Positions 1 to 13,926 of a stretch of 64,000 nucleotides of DNA are shown piece after piece (the first letter of the stretch is position 1; every line of letters starts with the position of its first letter). The position numbers and the translations under genes are program-made. Below the pieces are notes generated by a model. The model was not told the origin of the DNA. It did not search any database and was given only the letters and a program-made list of their open reading frames with translations. Source of the DNA: Hofstenia miamia (Eukaryota; Xenacoelomorpha; Acoela); the NCBI GenBank assembly GCA_004352715.1, contig SCFE01000034.1, positions 493,100 through 557,099 on the forward strand, read 5' to 3'.

Positions 1-546
1 CTTTGATAATACATAATCATATTTTTGAAAGTAAACAATTTACGGATTGAGAGATAAAATTTGCAGCCTGGTAAATAACTTACGAATGTTGACTGTTTGC
101 TGAAGTTAGCTGAGTTTATTTTGCAAACACGAGGTTTAATCAGTTGAGTCTTAAATGCAATTCTGTTGATTTTTAAATTGTTGCAATCGAATTTACATTG
201 AATTTAGATAATAAGGTGTCACCACTAACCTATGAAACATAATTTTATGATTATTTTCGCAAGTTTTTCCTAAGATTGGGTGATTGCCATGAATAAGGGC
301 TATGCCATCAATAAGCGTCCATAAATAAGTTTAGTGTAGAGTAACAACCATTGTATTAATACGTGCAAGCGCCTATAAACGAATATTTTATCCCAATTGT
401 TAAGTTAATCGCTATTCCTAAAATAGATTTGTTCTAACATTTTGAATATGGGATTGGTCAGTAGAAATGTTCATGTTTGGAAAGATGTCATTTTTGTAAG
501 AGAACTGCCTAATTCCTGAATATAGTAGGTCCTTTATAATTCGAAC

Positions 547-589
<43 letters not shown>

Positions 590-2435
590 ATGATGATGAT
601 TATGATGATGATGATGATTATGATGATGATTATGATGATGATGATGCTCAGGATGAATAGCTCGTTAAGCGAAATACAACACTACGCGCAAATTTCATAA
701 GCACTATAGGCGCAAGCACAAAAGCGCATACTACTGTAAGTGAAAATTGAAAAAGCCAAAGCGACAAGTGATAATAATAAGCGCTTAATTCATCATTCAA
801 CTCTAGGAAGACCTCTTTGAAGACTAATATAACGAAACAATCTCTCTGTTATTACGTTGTAAAATTCATCGTTTTCAAACTGTGTAGAAGATTAATTTGG
901 TGTTCTGTCCCTGCCAATCTTGCTGCCCTTACACAAACATAATTTCTGCTTTTTTCCATCTGGCATTCCATGGATTGTCTTGAAAGTGGAAATTTTGCAT
1001 TCTATATAGAAAATGTAATTTACTGTTTTGTCGCAATTGCTATATCAAATGATCAATGCTTCTTCGTTTTCAGAACTAACTACAGCAAATACGGATTTTT
1101 CGTTTACTCCCTCATCCCTGGTTTTGTTAGTTTATGCTCTTTATTTATTTGCTTCCCCTAGTGCAATGCACTTTCACTTTAAAAGCAAACTGTGCAAGAA
1201 ATTTTGAAGTGAAAGTTTATGTCGGAATTTATTTTTCATTCTATTCGTTGTAATATATTTTAGTGTGTTCGTTAACCTTAAAATATAGACCCTTCTATTC
1301 AACCGTACTGACTTATATAAGCAAACTTATTAACATCACTCAGTAATTCTTTTATATAATTAGGGTTTTAGCAAACAGTTGCATGCGTCCCGTAAATTTT
1401 AAATTTGAATACAGCAAACTAAGATAACATGGATTCTATTTTTAGGTATGCAATCAACCACTAAAAGCTTGTAGAGTACTTACAAGTTCTTTAATTTGCA
1501 TCTATTGTAAATATTCAAGTTTTATTTTGAAAATATACTCCGAAAAAAATTAGAGAGCTTACATATCTTTCTACAAAACATTCGAAACAAGCATCAGATA
1601 GTTGGTGAGCTACTCAAGATTGTGATTAATCTTTTTCATTCTCATTAAATTTGACAAAAAAATTGAAATTCCGTTCTATTATTTCTTGAAAACATTAATT
1701 TAAACAATCTTCGTTTTTATTAGTCGAGAAAAAATGTTTAAGCAAACCATCATTTTATTGATTTTATTAAACATCAACTTCCCATTACCGTATTCCATAA
1801 GCTGTAAATATTGCGTTAAAATTTAATTAACGCTTTAAATATAATATGGACTTAAAATAGAAAACCTATTTATAATGATTTTTATGGATTTATCATTTAT
1901 TTATAGTTCTATATAATGCGTCATAGTGTGCAAAAACAAATACGCGCAAAGTCAATAATCGCACATGTTAGTGAAAAAATCGCTTGAATCCATTCTAATT
2001 CACAATGATTGTAGTAATTTTCTAAAGAAATCCAACTTCATTGAGATAAGCAAATTGTGGTAAACAGAATGTCACATTGGTGCTAGTAAACGCAATAAGT
2101 CAAAATTTAAATTATTAAGTGGGAATTTATCGATTATCATGCATCTTTGAGTATTGTATTAAATATTTTGATAACAATTTAAGTCAATACGTGCGCGGCT
2201 TGTATGTGACATAGATTCCTACTATTTAAATAGCAGACATCCGTGCATGCGGATATTTCAAAACAGCAGTAGGTGTGCAGATTTGGTTTTCGCTATAATT
2301 TACATATAGTTGCTGGCGTGGGTTAGGACGTTCACTTTTTATATATTGAAATTTTCTTTTAACTTCAAACATATAATTATCTAGTTGGATATGTCTTAAC
2401 TTTCTCAAATGCAATTTGTGTTTGAATTTGTTATA
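1..2435. other. Non-coding AT-rich stretch
   Basis: No convincing exon is visible on either strand. The only small open frame on the plus strand near 970-1161 is hydrophobic, AT-driven and has no recognisable motif. The stretch holds one trinucleotide microsatellite, listed separately. Confidence 0.5.
550..646. repeat. (GAT)n microsatellite
   Basis: About 97 bases of GAT/ATG units, interrupted five times by TAT-for-GAT changes. The interruptions are evenly spaced in the second half, which suggests a higher-order unit of about 15-21 bases rather than pure slippage. Confidence 0.95.
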
Positions 2436-2654
2436 AACGCAAAAATCCTTAAAATTTAATTTATCCATACTTTCCAATATTACAAAAATACTACCGTTCG
2501 AACTTCATTTTTGTAAAACTTCTTAGATTTTCAAGTGTATATTCNAACGCAAAAATCCTTAAAATTTAATTTATGCATACTTTCCAATATTACAAAAATA
2601 CTACCGTTCGAACTTCATTTTTGTAAAACTTCTTAGATTTTCAAGTGTATATTC
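2436..2654. repeat. Unmerged contig overlap 1 (109 bp twice)
   Basis: Positions 2436-2544 reappear at 2546-2654 with a single N between them and one visible difference (tccatac versus tgcatac). The left copy continues the upstream sequence and the right copy continues the downstream sequence. This is what an unmerged contig overlap or two alleles would give, not a biological tandem repeat. Confidence 0.85.
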
Positions 2655-3064
2655 TGTAGATTCGATCTTCAATATGATAAAACAACTAACTTCTGTCACA
2701 ATTTAGCTAGTTCCATGGCAATCAGAAAAGAATAAATGAACAATGAAAGCAATGAGAAATTATCAAAGGCTAAATTTAGTTATTGCTCTATTTGTAAAAC
2801 TGTCGTTTTTTGAAGCAATAGTTTTTTTCAATGCTTAATTTTTTGTAGTATTTTCTCCCTTAACATTCCCTCCTTATCATATAAAACAAGAAATATTTTT
2901 GGTCATTAAATAGCCGTCAAAGTTAACGGCTTTTCTTTGATATTTCAAAATGGCTATAGTTAGATAATGGCCGTCCTCGGCTTCAACTGGCCGCGGCTGG
3001 CCTGCTTCATCTTTGCCCTAACCAAATTGTTTTTCCATCAGCGGATTATGCATTTCTTTATGCA

Positions 3065-3452
3065 TTGAAAATTGTTTTTTGACAACTGTTTTCTCGTAAA
3101 CTAGTAGTAGAAATGAAAGGATCAAACATAGACTACATTCCGCCGCCGAGCTATCATAAATAGGTCAAATACATATTAATGAGGGATATAAGTTTGGTAC
3201 AGATAATGGAAACCTAGAAACTCAGACACTGTTATGACATTTAAAGTTGAATTTNNNNNNNNTGAAAATTGTTTTTTGACAACTGTTTTCTCGTAAACTA
3301 GTAGTAGAAATGAAAGGATCAAACATAGACTACATTCCGCCGCCGAGCTATCATAAATAGGTCAAATACATATTAATGAGGGATATAAGTTTGGTACAGA
3401 TAATGGAAACCTAGAAACTCAGACACTGTTATGACATTTAAAGTTGAATTTA
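3065..3452. repeat. Unmerged contig overlap 2 (190 bp twice)
   Basis: Positions 3065-3254 are repeated at 3263-3452 with eight N (3255-3262) between. Same geometry as the other N-separated duplications in this window. Just upstream, near 2970-3010, is a small GC-rich patch with repeated GGCCG words. Confidence 0.85.
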
Positions 3453-6400
3453 TTGAAGCTTTGCCTTTTTAACTCCGCAAAGCGATATTTTAAGATTTCA
3501 TCACCCTAAAGTTGACTTACTTTATCCCGCAACTCTCAAAATAGCGACAATTTAATAGAATCACATTACTTTTGCAATAATTTTATCTATTTCACAAAAA
3601 CTTTCCCCAATTAACAAACACATGCCATATTTAGGAAATACTCCAAAAATTTATTTGATAATTGTAATATTAAAAGGCAGAAATTTAAATGACAAATGTC
3701 TGATACTTATCAATACGCGTTATTTAAAGGTAGCCAATCACAGCATAATGATAACTATATTAATACAGCGGAAATTTATTTATGTATACATTTGCAATTC
3801 TAATCATGGCTTTTCCGAAACTAAAATTTTTATTGCTAATACTTAAGCGCCGGATTCTTAGTTCTTAAAAATCATTTAAAAGTTCTTTAACGTTTTCGAA
3901 TTTCTTAAAGATGTGCTTTTTAATTAATTAAAAGATATTTGGGAAGAAAATCAACACAATTTCACATCGAAAATTTGTGAGGTTTGTACATTTATTGCAT
4001 TGCTAATTCATATTTATTTGCAACAATGCATTAATGAACTTGCAATTCCAATAACTATCTACTAGGAGAAAATATTTAAATAATTCCCTGGCTTATGTTC
4101 ATTTTGCACTTGACAATGCCTTGATAAAGCGCTCAAAATATGCCTTTTTTCGACTTATCATTTTCGATGGGCACACACTATACCTAAAGTCGGTTATGTG
4201 TTTGGTTTGACTGATTATAAATTCAGGAAAAAAAATGCTTTTTTTCAGTCTCTGTTAATAATGAATTTAGCAATGTTAACTCTCAATTTTTTCCAATGAG
4301 TTAACTATTACTATTATACTCAAATGGTATTTTCATGGTTTGATGCCTTTTCAGATTTTTCCGATTTTTTGTTCATTATTTGTACAACATGTTTAAGTAA
4401 TTAGAAACGTTTAATGGCTAATAAAAATTGTGTAATTTTACCCTAGCGAAGGTGATTTCGAATACTTGTTTAAATTGTTGGGTATTTCAGCAGACCAATT
4501 TCTTTCCCATTAGATGCTTTATACGTATTAACATTTTTCTCCCAAGATTTGTGCAACATGTATAAGTAATTAGAACCTTTTATTGGCTAGTAAAAATTGC
4601 CAATAACCAAACTAAACAAGTTTGTATTTGAGTAAGCGATTCTGTAACCGAAAATTGTATATTAATAATAATTGGAAACCTGTTGTTAGCCTCAGCCGCC
4701 GTTTACTAAAATCTCCGGTTGGCATTTATTTCACAGAGAATGTTATAAAACATATTGTCTGTTTCTACAATAACATTCGGATTTACAGATGTATTTTTGA
4801 TTAAAAGATTACCAATAATTCATCTTTATGTTATTGTCGAATATATGGGTGTTTCAAAAGACTCAGAACAATAGAATGCCGATCAATACAATTTCTACTC
4901 AAACTCCATTCACGATTATTTCTACAAATTTATTATGCATATTTACGTCATATTATCATATCTTGTAGAATTATTATAAAAACGCTTTTTTATTTTACTC
5001 ATTTTTTTACACCAGTATTCTATTTTCCCATTGAAGATTTGCCAATGGAGTCAATGGTTTAGGCTTGCGCCCAATCGAAGTTCTAAGTAGATTTTAATGA
5101 CTCTCCAACTGTCCAGGCAAGGGAAACGGGCCGAGTCCAAGAAAGGGTCAATGGCTCAAGTCTATTACAACTGTTAATCGACGCATGATTTTTCCCTAGA
5201 ACGCTTATAAGAAACGACAAATAATTCAAAATCTGGATTATGCTGTTTTATCAGTATCATGGGCTATTTTCAAGGACATTTTACCTATCGAAGATTTATT
5301 CGTACATGAGAATATTTTATCGCTAATTTACATCTACATGAAACCCGACATAAACTTATTAAGGTTTACAACTCAATTGTGAAACAGTCCTGTTCTATTT
5401 ATTTTCATATAAGTGTGGCTCTAACGAACTGTTTGTGCTCGAAGTAAACACTTAAAGGGATGATAGGGAAGTGCTACATTGATAACATCGGAATTGCTTT
5501 GAAAATTGTATTTTTCTGCATTCTCTCAACTCAAAGTTTTATAGGTTTCCAGGATTTCATCTAAAATTTTGACTATAAGCAAGACTTAAATGCGTTCGGC
5601 CAATTTCAAAATATTTGTTAATTAGATTTTTTGGAAATTAGCTACCCGAAATTAACCTAAAAAAATTTTCAAATTCAAACAGAATGAAAGGTTGTTGAAG
5701 CTAAGCCCCTCGAAATTCGGGTGATTTTGATAAGTAGCACTTAATCCCTATACTCGTCCAGAATTTTTGCATGAACCACTTGGCGGGTGTTTGAACGGAT
5801 TTGATGATGAGATGCTGCATTTTGAACCAAATCGAATTTCTTAAACGAAAGTTACTGTTGTGCATACACACTGATCATCAATAAAATTTAATAATGTAAT
5901 CGTGAAATATGATTTGAACGTTGTGATTGCTGCTTTAATTACTCGAATGCACGCCTTACTGGTTCGGATTCCCGATTTAAACAAAACACGTTCAATTTAT
6001 TTTATGGCTTAAGAAATGTTGGTTCCACTAGACGAGTGTGTAAGACCAGTCTGAATGCAGGCCAAGTGGAAGCAAGGCCTAAGTGGGCCGAATTTAATCA
6101 TGCAGGCAATGTACTTTTCAGAATGATTTGGACATTAGCTTTTCGGCCATTAACTCGCTTTGAAGTGCATTATTTTAAATATAGGTTTTTAAAACGATTA
6201 ATTCCTTTAGTCATCCTTTAGTTTCCTGTTTTGCATTTTATTGGATTTTACATTAATTAATTGGCGAAAAATACTGTTGAGGGAAACATTTGATTTCGGC
6301 GTTTGAAGTTATATTTGGGAGGTAATAATAAACGATTTATAGTTTAATTTCCTCAAAGCACAATTTCAAAATATAGTTTGGTATATTTTTAGCTTGCATT

Positions 6401-6683
6401 CGCTTGAATATTTATTACTTTGTTATGAATTCAAAATAGCTTTAAGCATTTGAATTGGACACTCGAGGTGATATGAATTTTTCAACTACGTCCTACCATT
6501 GCTAATTGCCACTGAGAATTGATGTTGTCAAATGCTAAATGATGGTGTCTGATAATTGATATTTCCATGCTTGACGTTTTTCTAATGTTTTTAATTATTT
6601 TTACTTATTCATTTATTACCAAGCAAACTAATTTAATGTCGATGAATTAATTAAATACATCTATGGTTTATTCAAAGAGTATC
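3453..6683. other. Non-coding AT-rich stretch
   Basis: I see no exon or RNA gene. Two slightly GC-richer patches (about 5040-5170 and 6040-6110) repeat short words such as GGCC, GGGCC and CAAG. They could be decayed simple-word transposons, but no terminal repeats or target duplications were found. Confidence 0.4.
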
Positions 6684-9682
6684 CCACTTTTGCAGAATAT
6701 TGTCAAGTATGCATTTTTTCAAGCAAGTGCTTACCAAATGTTTACTTTAAGTAACTCTGCTTCAGTGTCCGTGTTAGGAATTGCAACTTTTTTTCTATGA
6801 AATGAGTGTTAGCAAATCCTACCTTGAACATTGCATGGGATTGAAAGGGTTGAACTGGAGCTTAAAAGTGACATTTGAGCTGGTGGAATCCTGAAGGGAA
6901 TGTGTATGCTTTACTTCAAATTAATTCACAGCTGCTTTTAAGTATATTAAATACGTACTTATACTTACATGCCATTGAAATGTCATTGCTTACCTATAAT
7001 TTTATTAAATTAACCGCTCTAAATTTGTAATTGCTCTTGTTAAAATTATTTTACATAATTATAATTTGCACAATAAAAAATGTTTCAAAATCGTCTGTAT
7101 TTAATCAAGAAGTACTTGGTTATAGAAAATTACATTATTAACTGCAGTGAATCTTGAAAATAATTTGAAACGAGGTCAAATTAGTAATTTGTTATTATTA
7201 GAAATGAACTCTAAATTTATTACAAACACACTAGTCTGACGTAGGCGCATTTGCCATGCTGAGACTTTAAATGTTTATTCAAACAATCTCGAAAGATTAC
7301 TATCAACCTCTCAAGTTTGAATTTGAACAAACGTATTTCAATATGGCCACCTGCTTAATTTCATATTTTTATCGAAATTCAACCTCCAACTTTTTTTTAT
7401 CAATGAAGCCCTCTATTATTAATTCGATGTCATACCTAAGGCGATTGGAGATATATGTTCTCATGTTCACATGTTCACACATTCATTACCCGCTGTGAAT
7501 CATGTGTAGTGATTATAGAGTAAGCGCTAAGCTTGAATAAAATCTTATTAAAAAACACCCGCATTTACCCAACAAACTGCACCGATTGTAGACTTTTTCT
7601 ATGATATTGACTTTTATGTCATTTAATTGAGTAACATTAATTTAAATACTTCATCGAATGAACCTTAATGTCAGTGACATCTAAGTGAAACTAAGGCATA
7701 TATTTAAAAGGCGTGAGAGACAGGCCATGGAACAAACACATATGCATGTACAGCCAGTTCTTGATCGCCTAAGCATGTTTTGATATAAAACATTGTCGTT
7801 GTGCTATCAATCGACAATACACCTAAAATGAGGAGGTAAATTATAAAAGACCTATATTTTTGTTGCATTGCTTATTCATCTTTTCAATGTAGCATTTGTG
7901 ATGATTTTTTATCAAATTTAATGTTAATTTTGCATGAGAATAATGAACCATTTTTTATTGTGCTTATCTTCAAATAAACTATCAAATAGTTTTTGCCGTG
8001 TGTTATCTGCAACTGTGCGTTTGTACTAGTCTCCTTTGACGAAATTGTAGTTTATGTTAGTGCAGTTATTTATTTATTTTTCCTTCGAGTTAACTTTACG
8101 TTTGATTGCAATTTTCTTAAGCTTAATCTTAAATATTAAATGACATGTAGAAACTTTGACCAACGTAAATCACTTATTTCAANCCACTTTTGCAGAATAT
8201 TGTCAAGTATGCATTTTTTCAAGCAAGTGCTTACCAAATGTTTACTTTAAGTAACTCTGCTTCAGTGTCCGTGTTAGGAATTGCAACTTTTTTTCTATGA
8301 AATGAGTGTTAGCAAATCCTACCTTGAACATTGCATGGGATTGAAAGGGTTGAACTGGAGCTTAAAAGTGACATTTGAGCTGGTGGAATCCTGAAGGGAA
8401 TGTGTATGCTTTACTTCAAATTAATTCACAGCTGCTTTTAAGTATATTAAATACGTACTTATACTTACATGCCATTGAAATGTCATTGCTTACCTATAAT
8501 TTTATTAAATTAACCGCTCTAAATTTGTAATTGCTCTTGTTAAAATTATTTTACATAATTATAATTTGCACAATAAAAAATGTTTCAAAATCGTCTGTAT
8601 TTAATCAAGAAGTACTTGGTTATAGAAAATTACATTATTAACTGCAGTGAATCTTGAAAATAAATTGAAACGAGGTCAAATTAGTAATTTGTTATTATTA
8701 GAAATGAACTCTAAATTTATTACAAACACACTAGTCTGACGTAGGCGCATTTGCCATGCTGAGACTTTAAATGTTTATTCAAACAATCTCGAAAGATTAC
8801 TATCAACCTCTCAAGTTTGAATTTGAACAAACGTATTTCAATATGGCCACCTGCTTAATTTCATATTTTTATCGAAATTCAACCTCCAACTTTTTTTTAT
8901 CAATGAAGCCCTCTATTATTAATTCGATGTCATACCTAAGGCGATTGGAGATATATGTTCTCATGTTCACATGTTCACACATTCATTACCCGCTGTGAAT
9001 CATGTGTAGTGATTATAGAGTAAGCGCTAAGCTTGAATAAAATCTTATTAAAAAACACCCGCATTTACCCAACAAACTGCACCGATTGTAGACTTTTTCT
9101 ATGATATTGACTTTTATGTCATTTAATTGAGTAACATTAATTTAAATACTTCATCGAATGAACCTTAATGTCAGTGACATCTAAGTGAAACTAAGGCATA
9201 TATTTAAAAGGCGTGAGAGACAGGCCATGGAACAAACACATATGCATGTACAGCCAGTTCTTGATCGCCTAAGCATGTTTTGATATAAAACATTGTCGTT
9301 GTGCTATCAATCGACAATACACCTAAAATGAGGAGGTAAATTATAAAAGACCTATATTTTTGTTGCATTGCTTATTCATCTTTTCAATGTAGCATTTGTG
9401 ATGATTTTTTATCAAATTTAATGTTAATTTTGCATGAGAATAATGAACCATTTTTTATTGTGCTTATCTTCAAATAAACTATCAAATAGTTTTTGCCGTG
9501 TGTTATCTGCAACTGTGCGTTTGTACTAGTCTCCTTTGACGAAATTGTAGTTTATGTTAGTGCAGTTATTTATTTATTTTTCCTTCGAGTTAACTTTACG
9601 TTTGATTGCAATTTTCTTAAGCTTAATCTTAAATATTAAATGACATGTAGAAACTTTGACCAACGTAAATCACTTATTTCAA
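6684..9682. repeat. Unmerged contig overlap 3 (1499 bp twice)
   Basis: Positions 6684-8182 and 8184-9682 are near-identical at a constant offset of 1500, separated by a single N at 8183. At least one substitution is seen (T at 7164, A at 8664). The 75-residue open frame at 7271-7498 therefore recurs exactly at 8771-8998; it is one locus and has no recognisable domain. No gene is supported inside. Confidence 0.9.
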
Positions 9683-10831
9683 TATTATCCTGTGGCGGAA
9701 AATCTATCAATTTCGAATGTGCGCGCCGACCGATATTTGGAAAACTGACCACCCATGCGAACTTTTTGCAGTAATTCTCCCTTTAAATTTTAATTACTTT
9801 AGCATATTGTATTAAAATTTATCAATTGTTTATGACTCTTGCATTTTGTTATTGTTTTGCTTGTCGTCTTAATTTTAACTAGTCTTTCGTGGCATTGATA
9901 AATTACCAACGTCTTGCAATTACAATTTTTTTACGTAGAATAGCATCGCAAATTAATTTCATTTCGCATTTTGGATTTCAATTAGACGGTATGAGATTGA
10001 ATGTGTTTTTAAAAATCATTGTCACTCATGAAGGATTGTAGTCATTAATTCGATTGCAAATTCATAGGTAAGCTATTTCTAGTTTTTTTCAAATTTTATC
10101 ATTTATAAATTCATAAATGGAGTCTTTAAACTGTAAATGATTTAATCAAATCTTCCATATCGAATTTAATTTGTTATAATTTTGTAACAATTGTGCATTC
10201 AAATCAGTGATCGCTAGATGTCGCACGCAACAATAACATTTCTCTTCGCATTATTTGTATGATTTGATTGCATTTGTTCTTCCATTAAATTATTATTTCC
10301 ATTCAAATTTTAGATGCCTCAAAATATTTTTTGCTCCTTCATTTATCTATAAAATGTAATCAGTTTGTTGAAACATAATACATAAAATAATATACCAATG
10401 GTTCATTTGAAATTCTTTACAACATAATATACACATAGAATTGAACTTTTTAGTCTTTTAATATGGATTATTCTTTAGAAGGGGAGCAACTTATAATCTC
10501 GTTCAATCAAATTTCAAGCAGAATTAGTTCTTTTCTTCTTGAATCATTTTGTGTTAATCAAGAATAAGGCAATAATCACTTGAGCGACCAAATAGTAAAA
10601 TAGTGCAAATTCAGGTCTCTATTCTGTTTCCGTACTGAGGGGTATACGAGGTTACGATTGTATTTCAAATGTTTTAAAATTGTGGGAAGTGCTTAAATTT
10701 TCTTCAGGAGTATAGTCCGTAAAAAATCAACGATGCTGTTTCTCATGAAGTCTGGCTTTGCGTAATAATGAGTGATGTGCTGGTCATCATGAGATATTGA
10801 GCTTGGATAATTTAATTATACATATATTGGA
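9683..10831. other. Non-coding AT-rich stretch
   Basis: Nothing recognisable on either strand beyond AT-rich sequence with scattered stops in all frames. Confidence 0.45.
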
Positions 10832-11148
10832 TAAGGCTTGGCGGTATAGCCAAAATAACCAAAACCCCGGTTTTCCCTCGATACCGAAGCGAATGGAAAG
10901 AAAATGAAAAACCGAGTTTTCGGTTTCAGCAAAAACACTCATCTATGATGTTATTTTCAAAAAATGATACAATCTTTTTGGAGCAAACGCCAAAATGCTT
11001 ATCAAGTTGAAGCATCATTTTGTTTGACTTGATAGCAACTTAATTTAGTGTTTTGAGGATTTACCTTAAAAGGTATTTAATAGCGTTTTAATAGTATTCA
11101 GCTAAAAACCGAAACTGAAACTCATTTTTCGGAACCCGCCAACCCTTA
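10832..11148. mobile_element. Probable decayed hAT-type MITE, CGGTTT word family
   Basis: A 317-bp block with imperfect terminal inverted repeats: the left end begins TAAGGCTTGGCGG and the reverse complement of the right end begins TAAGGGTTGGCGG. The interior repeats CGGTTTTCGG-like words: CCCCGGTTTT and AAACCGAGTTTTCGGTTTC on the left, AAAACCGAAACTG and TTTTTCGGAACC on the right. Flanking 8-mers (atattgga and attttgat) match at only five positions, so a target duplication is weak. No coding capacity. The hAT assignment rests on resemblance to the elements at 33417, 39206 and 54390. Confidence 0.55.
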
Positions 11149-12467
11149 ATTTTGATACTAATAATAATTTGAGCAATGCCATGACCTATTATGGATACTG
11201 TGAATATACGTACATGTCACCTCGTATTTAATATATTATGTCACTCAAGTCTCTTCCATATTAAACATTCCATGTGAAATGCTTAGACTGTTTAATTTCG
11301 TTAAAAATGTTTGGTCTATGTATAGAAACGATTCCTAGTCAATGCTTCGCAAGGCAGTCCTGTTACAAAGAGATCCATTCTGACTAAAAGATCTTCGCAC
11401 ACTAACCAACAAGAATCAATCCAATATGTCTGAACAAAACATTACATTTTAAGGTGAATATTTTCATAAGTAACACAAAGTTCCCTGGCTAATTGTAGTT
11501 ATTTTTAACTTTTCCTTGAAATCCGAGCCCAACGCTTTTACTTCTTTTCCGTTGTATCGAATTTAAGAGATTTTTGTATTCTGACCGAAGTGCTCCCTAT
11601 TGTTACTTCCTTAATATCCTTAATTCGAATTTTATTACGTTTTTAAAGGTTAATTTGCGTCTGATGTATAATTAACGTATCGAATGCATTTGATTCTGCA
11701 CAAGACAAGAGTAATATCAGTTTCGTTCAAATATTGATTCATATAATAACTTTATACAAACAAATTACGAAACTTTTATGAAATTTTAGTGGTGCACACT
11801 TGTATTAAATTACCAATAAGTCGACATCCTTTAGCATTTTTGTCACTTAAACAATTTGAATACTTAAACAATTTATTTTATCATCAACAACTGTTTCAAA
11901 TAGCATGTTAAGCATAATTTTTCCCTAGTAATAATAATTTTTCATTTTTTAATTTTCATGCTATTCCATCCGATGTTGTTCCCGAGGTGTTTTTTGGAGC
12001 GTCACCTGAGTTAATAGTGCGCCTCATTTGGTGTGTTTATTGTTGACAATTGCAAACATAAAATATATTAAATAAAATATAGGAATCTAATAATAACTTT
12101 TTTAAACTTCGTTAACTCTTCAAAAATACTTCATTACTTGCTTGTCCGTTATTTCGGCAAAACTCAAGTTTGAAGAGGGGCACTTACTCCACGACCCCTG
12201 ATTTCATCTACCATCATGGAACATCGAAATCATAAAAATTCTTTTTGACCTTAATCGTTAGTATTTTAATAATATTTCTGATCTTAGTTACTTGTACAAG
12301 TTTTTATCTAGTATGATTTTTTAGTTGGTTTATATTTGAATACGTAATCAAGCAAAATCTATTTATATACACACTGTGCACCCTACATGAAATTAATCTG
12401 TTTTTCAAAGAGTTTTAATTGGTTGAAAAACTCTATATGTACATAAATTTCATTTTCTATAATCAAT
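11149..12467. other. Non-coding AT-rich stretch
   Basis: No exon, RNA gene or clear repeat is seen. Confidence 0.4.
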
Positions 12468-13188
12468 ATGGATTTGTCGACACGTTTAGAAATTGTGAAG
12501 CTATACTACTCCAATAATAATTCAGCAAAGTCTTGCCTGCGTGCGTACAAAACAATTCATAGACTACATAAATATCCATTTACAGAGATGGCAATAATAA
12601 GAACGATACAAAATTCGAATCAACATTTTCATTACATGATGCTCCTAAAACTGCCCGTCCAAGTGTTATATGATAACATCAACGCAGTCATAGACATTCT
12701 TAAACAACAATATGGTAAGGATTAGTTCTGCGCGTGAAGCCAATAGGAATACAGGCTTATGCTATTCAACTACGAGGAAAATTGTAAAAAAACCTTTGTG
12801 TTTCAAACATTACAAGCCAAAATTCGTGCAACAACTGTACGAAAATGACTGCGAACACAGAATAGAATTTGCCAAACTTTTTGGCAACACCGCATTCAGC
12901 AAGACTCTCTATTGACTTCCTCAAGGCCAATTTTTGGAGATTGCGTTATAAGCCGGAGTTGTAATTGGTTTTGGCCACCCAGATCACCCGATATTACTCA
13001 GTGCGACTTCTCCTTATCAGGCTATTTAAAGAGTGTACAGAAAGAAGCTCACAAGTTTGTCACAATTGCAAGACGCAATCAACGAAAAAGTTGCAGCTAT
13101 CAATGCGGAAATGCTGCATAATGCTCTCTATTCTGTCCCCAGTCGTTTGGCTATGTTAAAGAACACCAACAGCCAACATATATCATGA
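12468..13188 (+). pseudogene. Mariner-like transposase pseudogene, catalytic core deleted
   Basis: A broken DDE transposase in at least three frames. 12468-12725 gives an N-terminal helix-turn-helix region (starts MDLSTRLEIVKLYYSNNNSA) of the type at the start of many arthropod and other invertebrate mariner-like transposases. Its last part is frameshifted. 12712-12915 continues with the second DNA-binding subdomain (KFVQQLYENDCEHRIEFAKL). The first two catalytic Asp regions are then missing. Sequence resumes near 12960 with PPRSPDITQCDFSLSGYLK, where the final catalytic Asp (CDF) is kept. A further frame change leads to the C-terminus (LQDAINEKVAAINAEM), with a stop at 13186-13188. An intact protein would be roughly 330-350 residues. 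I found no terminal inverted repeats. It is dead and non-autonomous. Family call is firm; the subfamily is not assigned. Confidence 0.85.
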
Positions 13189-13926
13189 TTTAAACTCCTA
13201 CGTAAACACTTCAAATTCATGTTTGCTACATGTTTCGTAAATAGATATTTTTTTGTTAAGACGTTTTGAAGTATAAACTAAAAAATTATACTGTATATAT
13301 GTTTTATGACGCTAATATTTGTATCAATATACATGTACATGGAGATAAAAAGCTTAAGTTTTTTGCTAGCTGGATTGGATTGAAAAACCTCACTTTACAT
13401 AGCTAATTAAATATATTTAACATAAAAAACACAAGTTTTTAATGTCAGACTCAGTATCGAAAATGTAGAAATTAATTGAAGTGTCTTAAAGCATTTAAAA
13501 AATTTCCTGTGTTAATTTGTTCATTGCATACTGTGCTTTGAAATGGATTTCAAGCGTTTACGTAGTCGTATCTTCAGCGAAATTCATTGTCATGAAACGT
13601 CTATTTGTAAGAATTTCGCATTTTGTATTCCAAAGTCACCGTTAATTAAATATGACCTTCACTCCTGTGAAATGGAGCACTTTTCAAATTTAAAAAACAA
13701 TGCCCTAAACCGGATGCTTTCATTCGCACAGGATTTGAAGTGTAATGAATTTTCACTTTAGGGGATTGACGATTGATATAGTTCTGCCAATGACAAAATA
13801 AATGCACACCTTTATTGAGTTTCCATGTATATATTAGACATATTCACATTTCATACTATAAGTTATTCCTTAAGTTATATATATATATACATATATATAT
13901 GTATATATGTATATATACACATCAAT
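13189..13926. other. Non-coding AT-rich stretch with TA microsatellite
   Basis: The open frame at 13543-13761 (72 residues) has no recognisable motif and I do not call it a gene. A TA-rich microsatellite lies at about 13877-13918. Confidence 0.4.
13877..13918. repeat. (TA)n microsatellite
   Basis: TA dinucleotide run with GTATAC-type interruptions. It is read through as a tyrosine/isoleucine tail by a minus-strand open frame, which shows that the 3' end of that frame is not real coding sequence. Confidence 0.9.

Noticed and set aside
550-646. CRISPR-like or minisatellite array at the GAT repeat
   Set aside because: A plain trinucleotide microsatellite without spacers; the context is eukaryotic.
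5940-5980. tRNA-like B-box GGTTCGGATTC
   Set aside because: No acceptor, D or anticodon stem can be formed with the upstream sequence.
7271-8998. Identical 75-residue open frames at 7271 and 8771, as a possible duplicated gene
   Set aside because: They lie in an unmerged assembly overlap, have no motif and are one locus.
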